NCBI RefSeq assembly: GCF_023017105.1
Contig: NZ_JALKEV010000001.1
Span: forward strand, 62,001-126,000
Reading direction: 5' to 3'
From: Halalkalibacter sp. APA_J-10(15)
GTDB lineage: Bacteria > Bacillota > Bacilli > Bacillales > Bacillaceae_D
DNA: 64,000 nucleotides
The notes under the pieces were generated by a model. It had not been told where the DNA came from. It searched no databases and was given only the letters and a program-made list of their open reading frames with translations. Positions 24,842 through 32,255 of the stretch are shown here, in pieces; position 1 is the stretch's first letter; every line of letters begins with the position of its first letter. Made by a program: the position numbers and the translations under genes.

Positions 24842-25285
24842 ATGAAGGTTCTACTACCACCTCATTTATTTCTCATTTGTTGTCTTGGTATGGTGCTGTT
24901 AAGAATGTATTACCCATATTATTTATGGATTTCGATGCCTTATAATCTAACGGGAGTGGTTCTTGTGGTGGCAGGCTTAGCCGTATCTACATGGGGTTCG
25001 AATACATTTCGCCAACATCGGACTAACATTCATACATTCCAAAAGCCAGATCAATTAGTGATGGAAGGCTTGTTCAAATATAGTAGAAACCCAATGTATG
25101 TAGGCTTTTTGATTGCGTTAGTAGGCTTGCTTGTCGTATTGGGTGAGGCTTCTCCCGCTATGTTTGTTTTATTGTTTCTAATTGTGACAGACCGATGGTA
25201 TATTAAGCATGAGGAGAATGCGTTAAACGAAACGTTTGGAGCGGAATATGAGAGGTATAAGGCTTCGACTAGAAGGTGGATTTAA
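24842..25285 (+). CDS. isoprenylcysteine carboxyl methyltransferase-like membrane protein
   Basis: A 147-residue membrane protein of the ICMT/PEMT-type. It has about four hydrophobic segments and the typical GLFKYSRNPMYVGFL motif (about 78-92), with a C-terminal HEENALNETFGAEYERYKASTRRW that forms the SAM/substrate site in this superfamily. The expected activity is SAM-dependent methylation of a lipid or small thiol; the substrate in Bacilli is unknown. An AAGGGGG site precedes ATG 24842. It appears monocistronic. Confidence 0.83.
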   Translation: MKVLLPPHLFLICCLGMVLLRMYYPYYLWISMPYNLTGVVLVVAGLAVSTWGSNTFRQHRTNIHTFQKPDQLVMEGLFKYSRNPMYVGFLIALVGLLVVLGEASPAMFVLLFLIVTDRWYIKHEENALNETFGAEYERYKASTRRWI

Positions 25286-25346
25286 TATAGAATCAGCTAA
25301 GTGAATAGTGTCGCTTTAAAATAAAGTTTAATCAACGAAGAACAAG

Positions 25347-25394
25347 AAAAACCACCGGGAATAGGTTGGCTGCCTTAGAGTCCGGTGGTTTTTT
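25347..25394. terminator. bidirectional terminator
   Basis: AAAAACCACCGG pairs with CCGGTGGTTTTT around a 20-base loop, giving T tracts on both strands. It separates the convergent methyltransferase-like gene and nitroreductase gene. Confidence 0.8.
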
Positions 25395-25520
25395 AGTCGG
25401 TTGTTTGAAATTCTTGCCGTGGTTGCCCACCGGCCTGTTGCACGAAGCTTTTGAACACGTGCGCTGGTATAATGAATACCAACATCCATAGTTATGTTAG
25501 TCTTTGAGAGTAACTGTTGA

Positions 25521-26171
25521 TTATGCCCAAGTTGTAATCGTTTCAACCGGCAGGCGGTAGGAAGGATAGCCCTCTTTGGCTGCTTTCCCTATTGAGATCA
25601 ACATGACCGATTGGAATCGGTCTTTATCAAGGCCAAATGCCTCAGCGATCTGGTCCTTCTCATAACCGGCCATCGGATTAGTGTCATATCCGTGGGCCCG
25701 GGCAACAAGCATCAGTTGCATCGAAACGAGACCCGAGTCAATCAGGTTCATGTCACGCAGGTCGGATGCGGGCAGGTTCGCATAATAAGGTTTCGCTTGT
25801 TGCAATTGCATATCCATAATGTCCTGTGGCATGTATCCAAGTTCCACTGATTTGCCAAAAATTTCGTCAATATATTCAATGTTGTTTGCATCGTAAAATA
25901 CCGCAATAACAGCCGAGGAAGTCAGAGCTTGCGTCTGGTTGAATGAGGCTAGCGGTGCAAGTTTTTCTTTGCCTTCAGCGCTGTCGATGACAAGGAAACG
26001 CCACGGCTGCATGTTAATGGCAGAAGGAGCGCGGGAGGCTTCCTCCAAAATTTCGGTCATTTCCTCCCGGCTGATTTTCACTTCAGGATCGTAGACCTTA
26101 ACGGAACGACGCTCCAAGACGATTTCATTGAAATCGTTTGTTTCATGGAATTTTTTAGTAAATATACTCAT
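25521..26171 (-). CDS. nitroreductase family protein (YdgI-like)
   Basis: A 216-residue FMN-dependent oxidoreductase. Blocks include ERRSVKVYDPEVKISREEMTEIL, APSAINMQPWRFLVIDS, SAVIAVFYDANN and DSGLVSMQLMLVARAHGYDTNPMAGY, all close to B. subtilis YdgI as I recall it. The likely role is NAD(P)H-dependent reduction of quinones, nitro compounds or similar electrophiles. The gene is more GC-rich than its neighbours, a possible mark of transfer. It is divergent from the MerR gene at 26326, which probably controls it. Confidence 0.85.
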   Translation of the reverse strand: MSIFTKKFHETNDFNEIVLERRSVKVYDPEVKISREEMTEILEEASRAPSAINMQPWRFLVIDSAEGKEKLAPLASFNQTQALTSSAVIAVFYDANNIEYIDEIFGKSVELGYMPQDIMDMQLQQAKPYYANLPASDLRDMNLIDSGLVSMQLMLVARAHGYDTNPMAGYEKDQIAEAFGLDKDRFQSVMLISIGKAAKEGYPSYRLPVETITTWA

Positions 26172-26280
26172 GTAATTTTCTCTCCTTCATCTATTGGTTT
26201 CAAAATTGTACTGCATGCGTTCGAGGCATCATATTAACTCCTTTTTAATATTTGTGAGGTCTCACTATGAGAATTGTAAA

Positions 26281-26300
26281 CTATGAAGTATACTTCATAG
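26281..26300. promoter_or_regulatory. 20-base perfect palindrome, probable MerR operator
   Basis: CTATGAAGTATACTTCATAG lies 26 bases before the merR-type ATG and 110 bases before the divergent nitroreductase. Such dyads fit MerR-family operators. The role is inferred from position. Confidence 0.6.
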
Positions 26301-26325
26301 CAAGAATAAAAACGAGGTGATTAAT

Positions 26326-26691
26326 ATGAAAATTAGTGAAGTAGCAAAGCTTGTTGACCTTCCCATATCAACTATCCGTTACTATGAGAAAATAGGCATT
26401 ATCACTGATGATTATATACTGAGAGAACAGAATAATTATCGGAATTATTCTTCAGAAATTATTCATTATCTAGCTGTTGTTAAAAATTGTTTAGCTGTTG
26501 GTTTTTCTATTAATGATATAAAATCTATGATCTCAAAAAATGGAATGTCAAAAGATGAACAAACACGCATTATTAAAGAAAAAATAGTAGAAATAGAAGA
26601 CGCTCAAAAAAAATTAGAGGAATCTAAACAAAATCTTTACGGTATTCTAGAATTGGATATTACGTGTGAGGATGGGTTCGGAAAATATTAA
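26326..26691 (+). CDS. MerR family transcriptional regulator
   Basis: A 121-residue MerR regulator. The HTH and wing (KISEVAKLVDLPISTIRYYEKIGII, then NNYRNYSSEIIHYLAVVKN) are followed by a coiled-coil dimerisation helix (about 80-110) and a short C-terminal tail with a single Cys (DITCEDG). That Cys could serve as a sensor, but this is a guess. ATG 26326 is chosen, with GAGG 8 bases upstream; GTG 26317 is in frame. It is divergent from the YdgI-like nitroreductase, with a 20-base palindrome between. Confidence 0.85.
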   Translation: MKISEVAKLVDLPISTIRYYEKIGIITDDYILREQNNYRNYSSEIIHYLAVVKNCLAVGFSINDIKSMISKNGMSKDEQTRIIKEKIVEIEDAQKKLEESKQNLYGILELDITCEDGFGKY

Positions 26692-26975
26692 TTTATGAAA
26701 TAAGTGGAACCGTATTGGAGGTTATAGAACTACTTAACTGAATGCACATAAACCTATATCAATCTGATGCGTAAACAACGCTATTAGTCGGTCTACAATA
26801 CATTAATCGTTCTGATGAGGAACGTTTGGTCAATCATACAGCGGCAGTCTAGGACTTTATTTTCTTGTCCAGGGCTTACGCTGTTTTTATTGTTTGGCCA
26901 TTCTACTATTTATTACGGGAACTGACGGAATAGTCCCATAGAGAGCAGCATGATCCGAACAACTAAGCAATTAGC
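26692..26975. other. gene-poor stretch before the ABC uptake operon
   Basis: No intact gene. One frame around 26770-26930 reads TTLLVGLQYINRSDEERLVN before a stop, and an overlapping frame reads LFGHSTIYYGN, faintly reminiscent of the IYYGxE motif of GH13 amylases. This may be a decayed gene, but the similarity is too short to name it. Confidence 0.3.
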
Positions 26976-27004
26976 TTTACATATTTATATAACTAAATTA
27001 CTAT
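26976..27004 (+). promoter_or_regulatory. promoter of the siderophore-type ABC operon
   Basis: TTTACA at 26976-26981 and TACTAT at 26999-27004 are separated by 17 bases. A 20-base perfect palindrome, ATTACTATTTAAATAGTAAT (26997-27016), covers the -10 box. Confidence 0.6.
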
Positions 27005-27005
27005 T

Positions 27006-27028
27006 TAAATAGTAATTGTTACGATTTG
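27006..27028. promoter_or_regulatory. Zur-box-like operator
   Basis: The 23-base site reads TAAATAGTAAT, T, G, TTACGATTTG. It agrees with the B. subtilis Zur box (half-site TAAATCGTAAT, N, mirrored as ATTACGATTTA) at all but three defined positions. It covers the expected transcription start of the ABC operon, which would allow zinc-dependent repression. No Fur box of similar quality was found there. Confidence 0.6.
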
Positions 27029-27049
27029 AAAAACGGAGGAGAATTTAAA

Positions 27050-27994
27050 ATGATCAATCGAAAATTATTTTTTTGTGTATGTCTAGCTATCATTCTTTCT
27101 GCTTGTTCGACTTCTACTACGAATGATGCTGAATTGGATAGAGAAGGTGAATCAGTAAAATTAATAGATGACTTGGGGACAGAGTTGACATTCCATTTAC
27201 CACCAGAGAAGGTCGGATGCTTAACTGAAATATGTGTAGATACGTTAAAGCAACTGGGACTTACTCCTGCTGCTGTAGCAGGTGACGGTATTACAGGTGA
27301 ACCAGAATTTTATGGTGATGAAGCAGCGTCTATTCCGAAGATTGGGGGTTCGTTCTTTGAACCAAATGTGGAAGATATCTTTGTACAAGAGCTTGATCTT
27401 GTGATCGGGTTAGGAGGCGTTCACGAGAATATTAGAGAGGCTCTCGGAGATGAGATACCACTGTATATTGTATCACCTGAGACGTATGAGGATTCGATCA
27501 AATTTATTATGGAGTTAGGACAGGCTCTTGATAGAGAGACTGAGGCAGAACAGGCTGTTCAGACATTTGAAGCGCATCTGGAAACGCAAATGAATCGTGT
27601 AACGGAAAAACGAACCGCATTAATTATGTATGGATCTGATACTAATTTTGGTGTAGATACGCAAACATCTGTTGTCGGCTCTATGATCGCACAAATAGCA
27701 CATTACCCTTGGACGACCGATCATAGTGATGGGAGTGCGCAGCTATCTTTAGAAGAGATCTTGAAGGAAGATCCAGATGTTTTATTTTTGGAAACTTTTC
27801 GTTTCGGGGATGATGCCCCCTATTTATCTGAGCAATTGTCAAGTAATCCTGTTTGGGGAGAGCTAAACGCTGTAAAAACGGATAATGTCTATGAAGTTCG
27901 AACGAATATTTGGGCGAATGGACGGGGTCTCGGGTCGTTAACGATTATTTTAAATGAGGCAATGGAACTTATGTATCCAGATTTGGAATCATAA
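27050..27994 (+). CDS. ABC transporter substrate-binding lipoprotein (siderophore/metal type)
   Basis: A 314-residue lipoprotein with lipobox LSACST near residue 20 and a periplasmic-binding fold of the FecB/BtuF class: VKLIDDLGTELTFHLPPEKV at the start of lobe 1, PNVEDIFVQELDLVIGLGG, and LSLEEILKEDPDVLFLETF in lobe 2. A GCLTEIC pair of Cys replaces the more usual sequence in the ligand cleft, which could bear on metal or ligand choice. ATG 27050 is chosen, with GGAGGAG upstream; the TTG at 27026 is in frame but overlaps the Zur-like box. It heads an operon with two permeases and an ATPase. The cargo (siderophore, haem, cobalamin or zincophore) is not determined. Confidence 0.87.
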   Translation: MINRKLFFCVCLAIILSACSTSTTNDAELDREGESVKLIDDLGTELTFHLPPEKVGCLTEICVDTLKQLGLTPAAVAGDGITGEPEFYGDEAASIPKIGGSFFEPNVEDIFVQELDLVIGLGGVHENIREALGDEIPLYIVSPETYEDSIKFIMELGQALDRETEAEQAVQTFEAHLETQMNRVTEKRTALIMYGSDTNFGVDTQTSVVGSMIAQIAHYPWTTDHSDGSAQLSLEEILKEDPDVLFLETFRFGDDAPYLSEQLSSNPVWGELNAVKTDNVYEVRTNIWANGRGLGSLTIILNEAMELMYPDLES

Positions 27995-27997
27995 AAA

Positions 27998-29002
27998 ATG
28001 AAAAACAAGAAAATCCACAAATCAATTTATATAGGGGCATTCTTGTTTTTATGTATCATCTGTCTATTTATTTTGTCATTGCTAATGGGCGAACCAACGC
28101 TAGATTTGGCTACATTAGGTCAGGTTCTAACTAATCAATATGATTTGGAGATTCATCGGATTGTCGTTTGGGAGATTCGGATGCCTCGATCGATTATAGC
28201 GATTATGGCTGGGATGATGCTTGCATTAGCTGGGCATATCCTACAAGACACTTTCCAAAATGATCTTGCCACACCTGAATTAATTAGTGTGACGGCAGGA
28301 TCATCTTTTGTAATGGCCTGTATGACTGTGTTTGGTTTACCAGTGCTATTTACAGTACAGCCATTTCTAGCACTTTTAGGTGGTCTTATTGCAGGAGGGT
28401 TCGTTATAGCAAGTGCCAAAAGCACATTCAAGAAAGGAAGTATCATTCTACTTGGTACAGCTGTTTCAGCATTTTTAAATGCACTTATTATCATTATTAT
28501 TGCTTTAGGGAGAGAAAACCAAATAGGGTTATTGTTTTTTTATTTGGCTGGAAGTTTGTCTGCTCGAAATTGGAGCCATGTATCGCATTTGCTTCCGTGG
28601 TTCATTATTTTTGTCCCGTTGGCATTAGGGAGTGCAAGAAGTCTTAATGTTCTTCGCTTAGGAGATGAAGCGGCGGTAGGCAGAGGAGCATCGGTTCTTA
28701 CAATGAAAATTCTATTGCTTGTAATAAGTGCAGGCTTAACAGCAGTTGTAGTAGCTAATTGTGGTCCTATCGGATTTATTTCTTTAATTACACCACATTT
28801 AACAAAACGGTTGCTTCGTACATCAAATGCTGCAATTGTTTTACCAATAACAGCGCTATTAGGTGGATTACTTCTTCTAACAGGGGATTTGTTAATGCGC
28901 ATATTATTTTATCCAGTTGAGCTACCAGTAGGTTTGTTGACGACTATTATTGGTGGTAGTCTCTTTCTAGTACTCCTTTACAGAAGGAGTGTGAGAACAT
29001 GA
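27998..29002 (+). CDS. FecCD family ABC permease, first subunit
   Basis: A 334-residue permease with about nine to ten transmembrane helices. The stretch IRMPRSIIAIMAGMMLALAGHILQ is the FecCD family block, and GPIGFISLITPHLTKRLL near 255 is the coupling region that meets the ATPase. It starts 3 bases after the lipoprotein stop and overlaps the next permease by 4 bases. It should form a heterodimer with that permease for uptake across the membrane. Confidence 0.88.
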   Translation: MKNKKIHKSIYIGAFLFLCIICLFILSLLMGEPTLDLATLGQVLTNQYDLEIHRIVVWEIRMPRSIIAIMAGMMLALAGHILQDTFQNDLATPELISVTAGSSFVMACMTVFGLPVLFTVQPFLALLGGLIAGGFVIASAKSTFKKGSIILLGTAVSAFLNALIIIIIALGRENQIGLLFFYLAGSLSARNWSHVSHLLPWFIIFVPLALGSARSLNVLRLGDEAAVGRGASVLTMKILLLVISAGLTAVVVANCGPIGFISLITPHLTKRLLRTSNAAIVLPITALLGGLLLLTGDLLMRILFYPVELPVGLLTTIIGGSLFLVLLYRRSVRT

Positions 29003-30039
29003 GGCAACTATATCGTTCTAAAGCATGGCTAATTTCCATTTTACTAGTTATCAGTATTTTGACTATTGGAATGGTGACGATGCTTTTTGGAAAAACGTCT
29101 ATATCGTTAACTGAGTTTTTGTTTATTTTCAAAGGTGATGAAGCTGATCCTGTCGTAGAACGAATCGTCATGCAGCTCCGCCTCCCGCGCTACATTATTG
29201 CTGTCCTTGCAGGCTCCATGCTAGGTTTGGCTGGTGTTATTTTGCAAAGTATTACGAAAAATCCACTTGCAGAGCCAAGTATTATCGGGGTGACCAGTGG
29301 TAGTGTGCTAGCTGCAGTCTTAGCTATTACAATGGCCCCGTCATACTTAACAACTTCAAGTGTATTACCTGTATTTGCTTGTATCGGTGGTTTAATTGCT
29401 ACGCTGTTGGTGTTTTATGTAAGTAATAAAGCAGGTAATGGAGACGTACAAATTGCATTAATTGGTGTTTTGATATCCTCCATCCTTCAAGCGACTACGT
29501 CCTTTATCCTATTAACAAGACAGGAGGCAATGGGCAGTGTTCTACTTTGGGTTATTGGCTCTTTAAATGGAAGAGTTTGGATTCATGTGTATATTATTCT
29601 CCCATTTGCTTTAATCGGGATTACGCTTGGGCTACTATCAGCTAGTTTAACGAACGGATTAAGGTTAGGTGATACACAAGCTTCTCTTTTAGGCTTGCCT
29701 GTTAAGAAAACACGTCTATTATTACTCGGACTCTCAGCTATCCTGACCGCAGGAGCGGTATCAGTAGTAGGAGCTATCGGGTTTATTGGCTTAATAGGGC
29801 CACATCTTGCTAAACGCTTTGTTGGAGAGGATGCACGTAAGGCCTTTCCATTAAGCATTTTGATTTCAGCTCTAATACTAGCAGGTTCTGATTTTATTGC
29901 TCAGAATTTAATCGTGGCTGTACCAATCCCATCATTTAATCAAGAGGCTCAATTGCCTGCAGGTGCTATAACTGCTTTACTAGGGGCACCATTTTTTCTT
30001 TATATTCTGCGCAAACATGTAGTGAAAAGGGGGGGTTGA
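28999..30039 (+). CDS. FecCD family ABC permease, second subunit
   Basis: A 346-residue permease, paralogous to the gene before it. LRLPRYIIAVLAGSMLGLAGVILQ and then NPLAEPSIIGVTSGSVLAAV are the canonical FecCD blocks, and GAIGFIGLIGPHLAKRFVG is the coupling loop. The start overlaps the upstream stop (ATGA), so translation is coupled. It is closer to the family consensus than the first subunit. Confidence 0.9.
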   Translation: MRQLYRSKAWLISILLVISILTIGMVTMLFGKTSISLTEFLFIFKGDEADPVVERIVMQLRLPRYIIAVLAGSMLGLAGVILQSITKNPLAEPSIIGVTSGSVLAAVLAITMAPSYLTTSSVLPVFACIGGLIATLLVFYVSNKAGNGDVQIALIGVLISSILQATTSFILLTRQEAMGSVLLWVIGSLNGRVWIHVYIILPFALIGITLGLLSASLTNGLRLGDTQASLLGLPVKKTRLLLLGLSAILTAGAVSVVGAIGFIGLIGPHLAKRFVGEDARKAFPLSILISALILAGSDFIAQNLIVAVPIPSFNQEAQLPAGAITALLGAPFFLYILRKHVVKRGG

Positions 30040-30040
30040 T

Positions 30041-30826
30041 ATGAATTCAGACAAATTGTTAACAAAGGAGCTTTCCTTTTCATATGGAAATAAAGCTATC
30101 TTAACGGATATTAATGCCGTAATGAAGGAAGGTGAGATTACCGTTTTACTAGGTATTAATGGAAGCGGAAAGTCAACCCTTTTAAAAACAATAAGTAGAT
30201 TACTACTTGCTAAGAAAGGATCAATCTATCTTGACGGTCAAGATATTGCCGCTCAATCGAATCGAAACATCGCTAAGAAAATGGCTATGCTCTCGCAAAT
30301 TAACGAGACACTTGACATGACCGTTTATGAGCTAGTTGAGCAAGGTCGATTTCCGCATGCAGGGGCATTAAAGATGCTTCGTAAGCAGGATCACCAAGCG
30401 ATCCATAATGCCTTAAAGCGGACGAGCCTTCTACCTCTTCAGCATCAATATTTGAATGAACTGTCAGGTGGGGAGCGCCAACGTGCTTGGTTAGCTCTGG
30501 CACTTGCTCAAGAGACAGAAATACTTCTATTAGATGAACCGACTACTTTTATGGATGTGCACCATCAACTAAATATATTGAACCTGATCACTTCACTTAA
30601 CCGAGAAGAAGGAAAGACGGTTGTAATGGTATTGCATGATATCAATCAGGCGCTAGCGTATGCCGATCGGGTTATTGTCTTAAAGGATGGACGGATTTAT
30701 AGTAGCGGCCCACCGCTTGAAGTCGTTACACCAGAAATGCTTCGTAACGTTTTTCGAATTAGAGCTAATATCATGACTGATCCAGAATCAAATCATACTG
30801 TGTACGTACCTTATTCCGTAATTTAA
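30041..30826 (+). CDS. FecE-type ABC transporter ATP-binding protein
   Basis: A 261-residue ATPase. Walker A is GINGSGKST, the signature is LSGGERQRAW, Walker B is ILLLDEPTTFMD and the H-loop is VLHDIN. The TTFMDVHHQ after Walker B is typical of siderophore/cobalamin importers. It begins 1 base after the permease stop, with GGGGGG upstream, and completes the four-gene uptake operon. Confidence 0.9.
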   Translation: MNSDKLLTKELSFSYGNKAILTDINAVMKEGEITVLLGINGSGKSTLLKTISRLLLAKKGSIYLDGQDIAAQSNRNIAKKMAMLSQINETLDMTVYELVEQGRFPHAGALKMLRKQDHQAIHNALKRTSLLPLQHQYLNELSGGERQRAWLALALAQETEILLLDEPTTFMDVHHQLNILNLITSLNREEGKTVVMVLHDINQALAYADRVIVLKDGRIYSSGPPLEVVTPEMLRNVFRIRANIMTDPESNHTVYVPYSVI

Positions 30827-30882
30827 ACTGCAAGGGGCTATAATGAAATAGAAATGATCACTATTGAGGCCACGTAACATTA

Positions 30883-30931
30883 ATACCAATCAACCCCTTT
30901 TCCGTCTTAACGGTTAGGGTTTGATTGGTAT
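30883..30931. terminator. long hairpin between the ABC operon and the methyltransferase gene
   Basis: ATACCAATCAA pairs with TTGATTGGTAT, extended by CCC with GGG, around a 20-base loop. T tracts are short. It lies between two convergent genes and probably serves both. Confidence 0.6.
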
Positions 30932-30943
30932 CACATTCATAGT

Positions 30944-31711
30944 TTATTTTTTAATAGCTTCAAACGCGAATTTCTGTGTGCTATTTGTTGGTTGCGTACC
31001 GTATTCAAAATCTGCTGATATTACCACCTCTGAAAAACCGATGCCTTCCAACACTAGCTTAAATTCTTCGATGCCGTACCAACGTAAAGCAAAACGCTGT
31101 AATTCGGATTGAATCTGTTGTCCTTCACGCCATTTCTCATACTTATAATAGGAAACTTTGTATTGATTATAAAAATCAACTTCGACTAGTTTCTCTTCCA
31201 TTGTAATCATGTCCCCGTTTGGTAAGCTAAAGGCTGATGTTCCTGAAAATTTCCCATCAATCTCAAATTGGTTGGGGAGAAAAAGGTCAAGCATTAATCT
31301 TCCACCTGGTAAAAGAAGCTCATAAAGACGGTTCAATACGGCAATGGATTCGTCTCGTTTTTCAATTAATAAGAAGGATCCAGCAGGAATGATAATAGCC
31401 TCATATTTATTTGATAAAGAGAATTCTAGTAAATTTGATTCATATAAATTTGGTTTTAATTCTCGATCTTTGCAATGTTGACGGCAAGAAGCCAACATTT
31501 CAGGAGAGTAGTCAACCCCATCTACATTAAGACCAGATTCTAAAAGTGGAATAATCACACGTCCTGAACCTACCATTGCTTCAAGGATAGGTCCTTTACA
31601 ATCTTGAAGTCTCTCACGGTAATATTCTATATCCCCACCTAAAGACTGTCCGACCTTTTTGGTTAAATTGTAAAGCTCCGTGCAAAGTTCACCATAATAA
31701 CTAAATGACAT
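30944..31711 (-). CDS. class I SAM-dependent methyltransferase
   Basis: A 255-residue methyltransferase. ILEAMVGSGRVIIPLLESG is motif I with a slight departure from the GxGxG form, VDGVDYSPEMLASC is the acidic motif, and AIIIPAGSFLLI is motif IV-like. The C-terminal part is rich in beta strands as in small-molecule methyltransferases. ATG 31711 is chosen, with GGAGGG 9 bases upstream; the frame is open to 31744. The substrate is unknown. It is convergent with the ABC uptake operon. Confidence 0.82.
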   Translation of the reverse strand: MSFSYYGELCTELYNLTKKVGQSLGGDIEYYRERLQDCKGPILEAMVGSGRVIIPLLESGLNVDGVDYSPEMLASCRQHCKDRELKPNLYESNLLEFSLSNKYEAIIIPAGSFLLIEKRDESIAVLNRLYELLLPGGRLMLDLFLPNQFEIDGKFSGTSAFSLPNGDMITMEEKLVEVDFYNQYKVSYYKYEKWREGQQIQSELQRFALRWYGIEEFKLVLEGIGFSEVVISADFEYGTQPTNSTQKFAFEAIKK

Positions 31712-32200
31712 ATCAGTTACCCTCCGTATTTGGTTTTTATTCATGGAAGGGTTCTAGATAAAAGATAAATTGTCCCTCCCATACCTCACTTTTATTTGAA
31801 TTAATATAGGTTTTTTCCTATTCATAAGAATCACTCGCTTTCTCGTATGATATGGATAACTGTAACATAAAATCAAATTTAGATAATAAAAAGATTGAAA
31901 ATTCACTCAATATTACGGGCAGGCAGTTTTCATGTAAGATATTTGGTTTTATGAGCATATACCTTTTGTTTTATTGGAATTGGTTGTTTTAATTGATGTA
32001 TTTTCCTTATGAAACGACATGAATCATAAATAAAAACAGATAAACCTCACTCTCAGTCAAAAATTCATCCAATAACCTCAATCTGAGACAAGACAATTAT
32101 TCAATAATCATTCACAATTTAAGTAATCACCTACATACATAGCGATGTTGGGCATCGAGAATCGTGAGGATGAGTGAGGAGGGATGTGATTACCCGGTAA
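31712..32200. other. long upstream region of the beta-helix surface protein gene
   Basis: No open frame with a ribosome site was found. The stretch is AT-rich. It carries the promoter of the methyltransferase gene on the left and that of the surface protein on the right, but no box pair was convincing enough to name. Such a long upstream region, together with the cre site at 32201, suggests regulated expression. Confidence 0.4.
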
Positions 32201-32214
32201 TGACAGCGCTTTCA
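32201..32214. promoter_or_regulatory. near-perfect cre site
   Basis: TGACAGCGCTTTCA differs at one position from TGAAAGCGCTTTCA, a strong CcpA cre sequence. It lies 42 bases before the start of the surface protein gene, so catabolite repression by CcpA is likely. Confidence 0.7.
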
Positions 32215-32255
32215 AGTTGTTAAAAGTAAAAATAAAAAATTATAGGAGCGATTAG

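Noticed and set aside
25328-25546. 72-residue frame on the minus strand below the nitroreductase gene
   Set aside because: It overlaps the bidirectional terminator and the end of the nitroreductase gene, and its basic, unstructured composition is typical of a chance frame.
26700-26940. Possible glycoside hydrolase 13 remnant
   Set aside because: Only a few residues (IYYGN) recall the family motif, and two frames would be needed. The evidence is too thin to name it.
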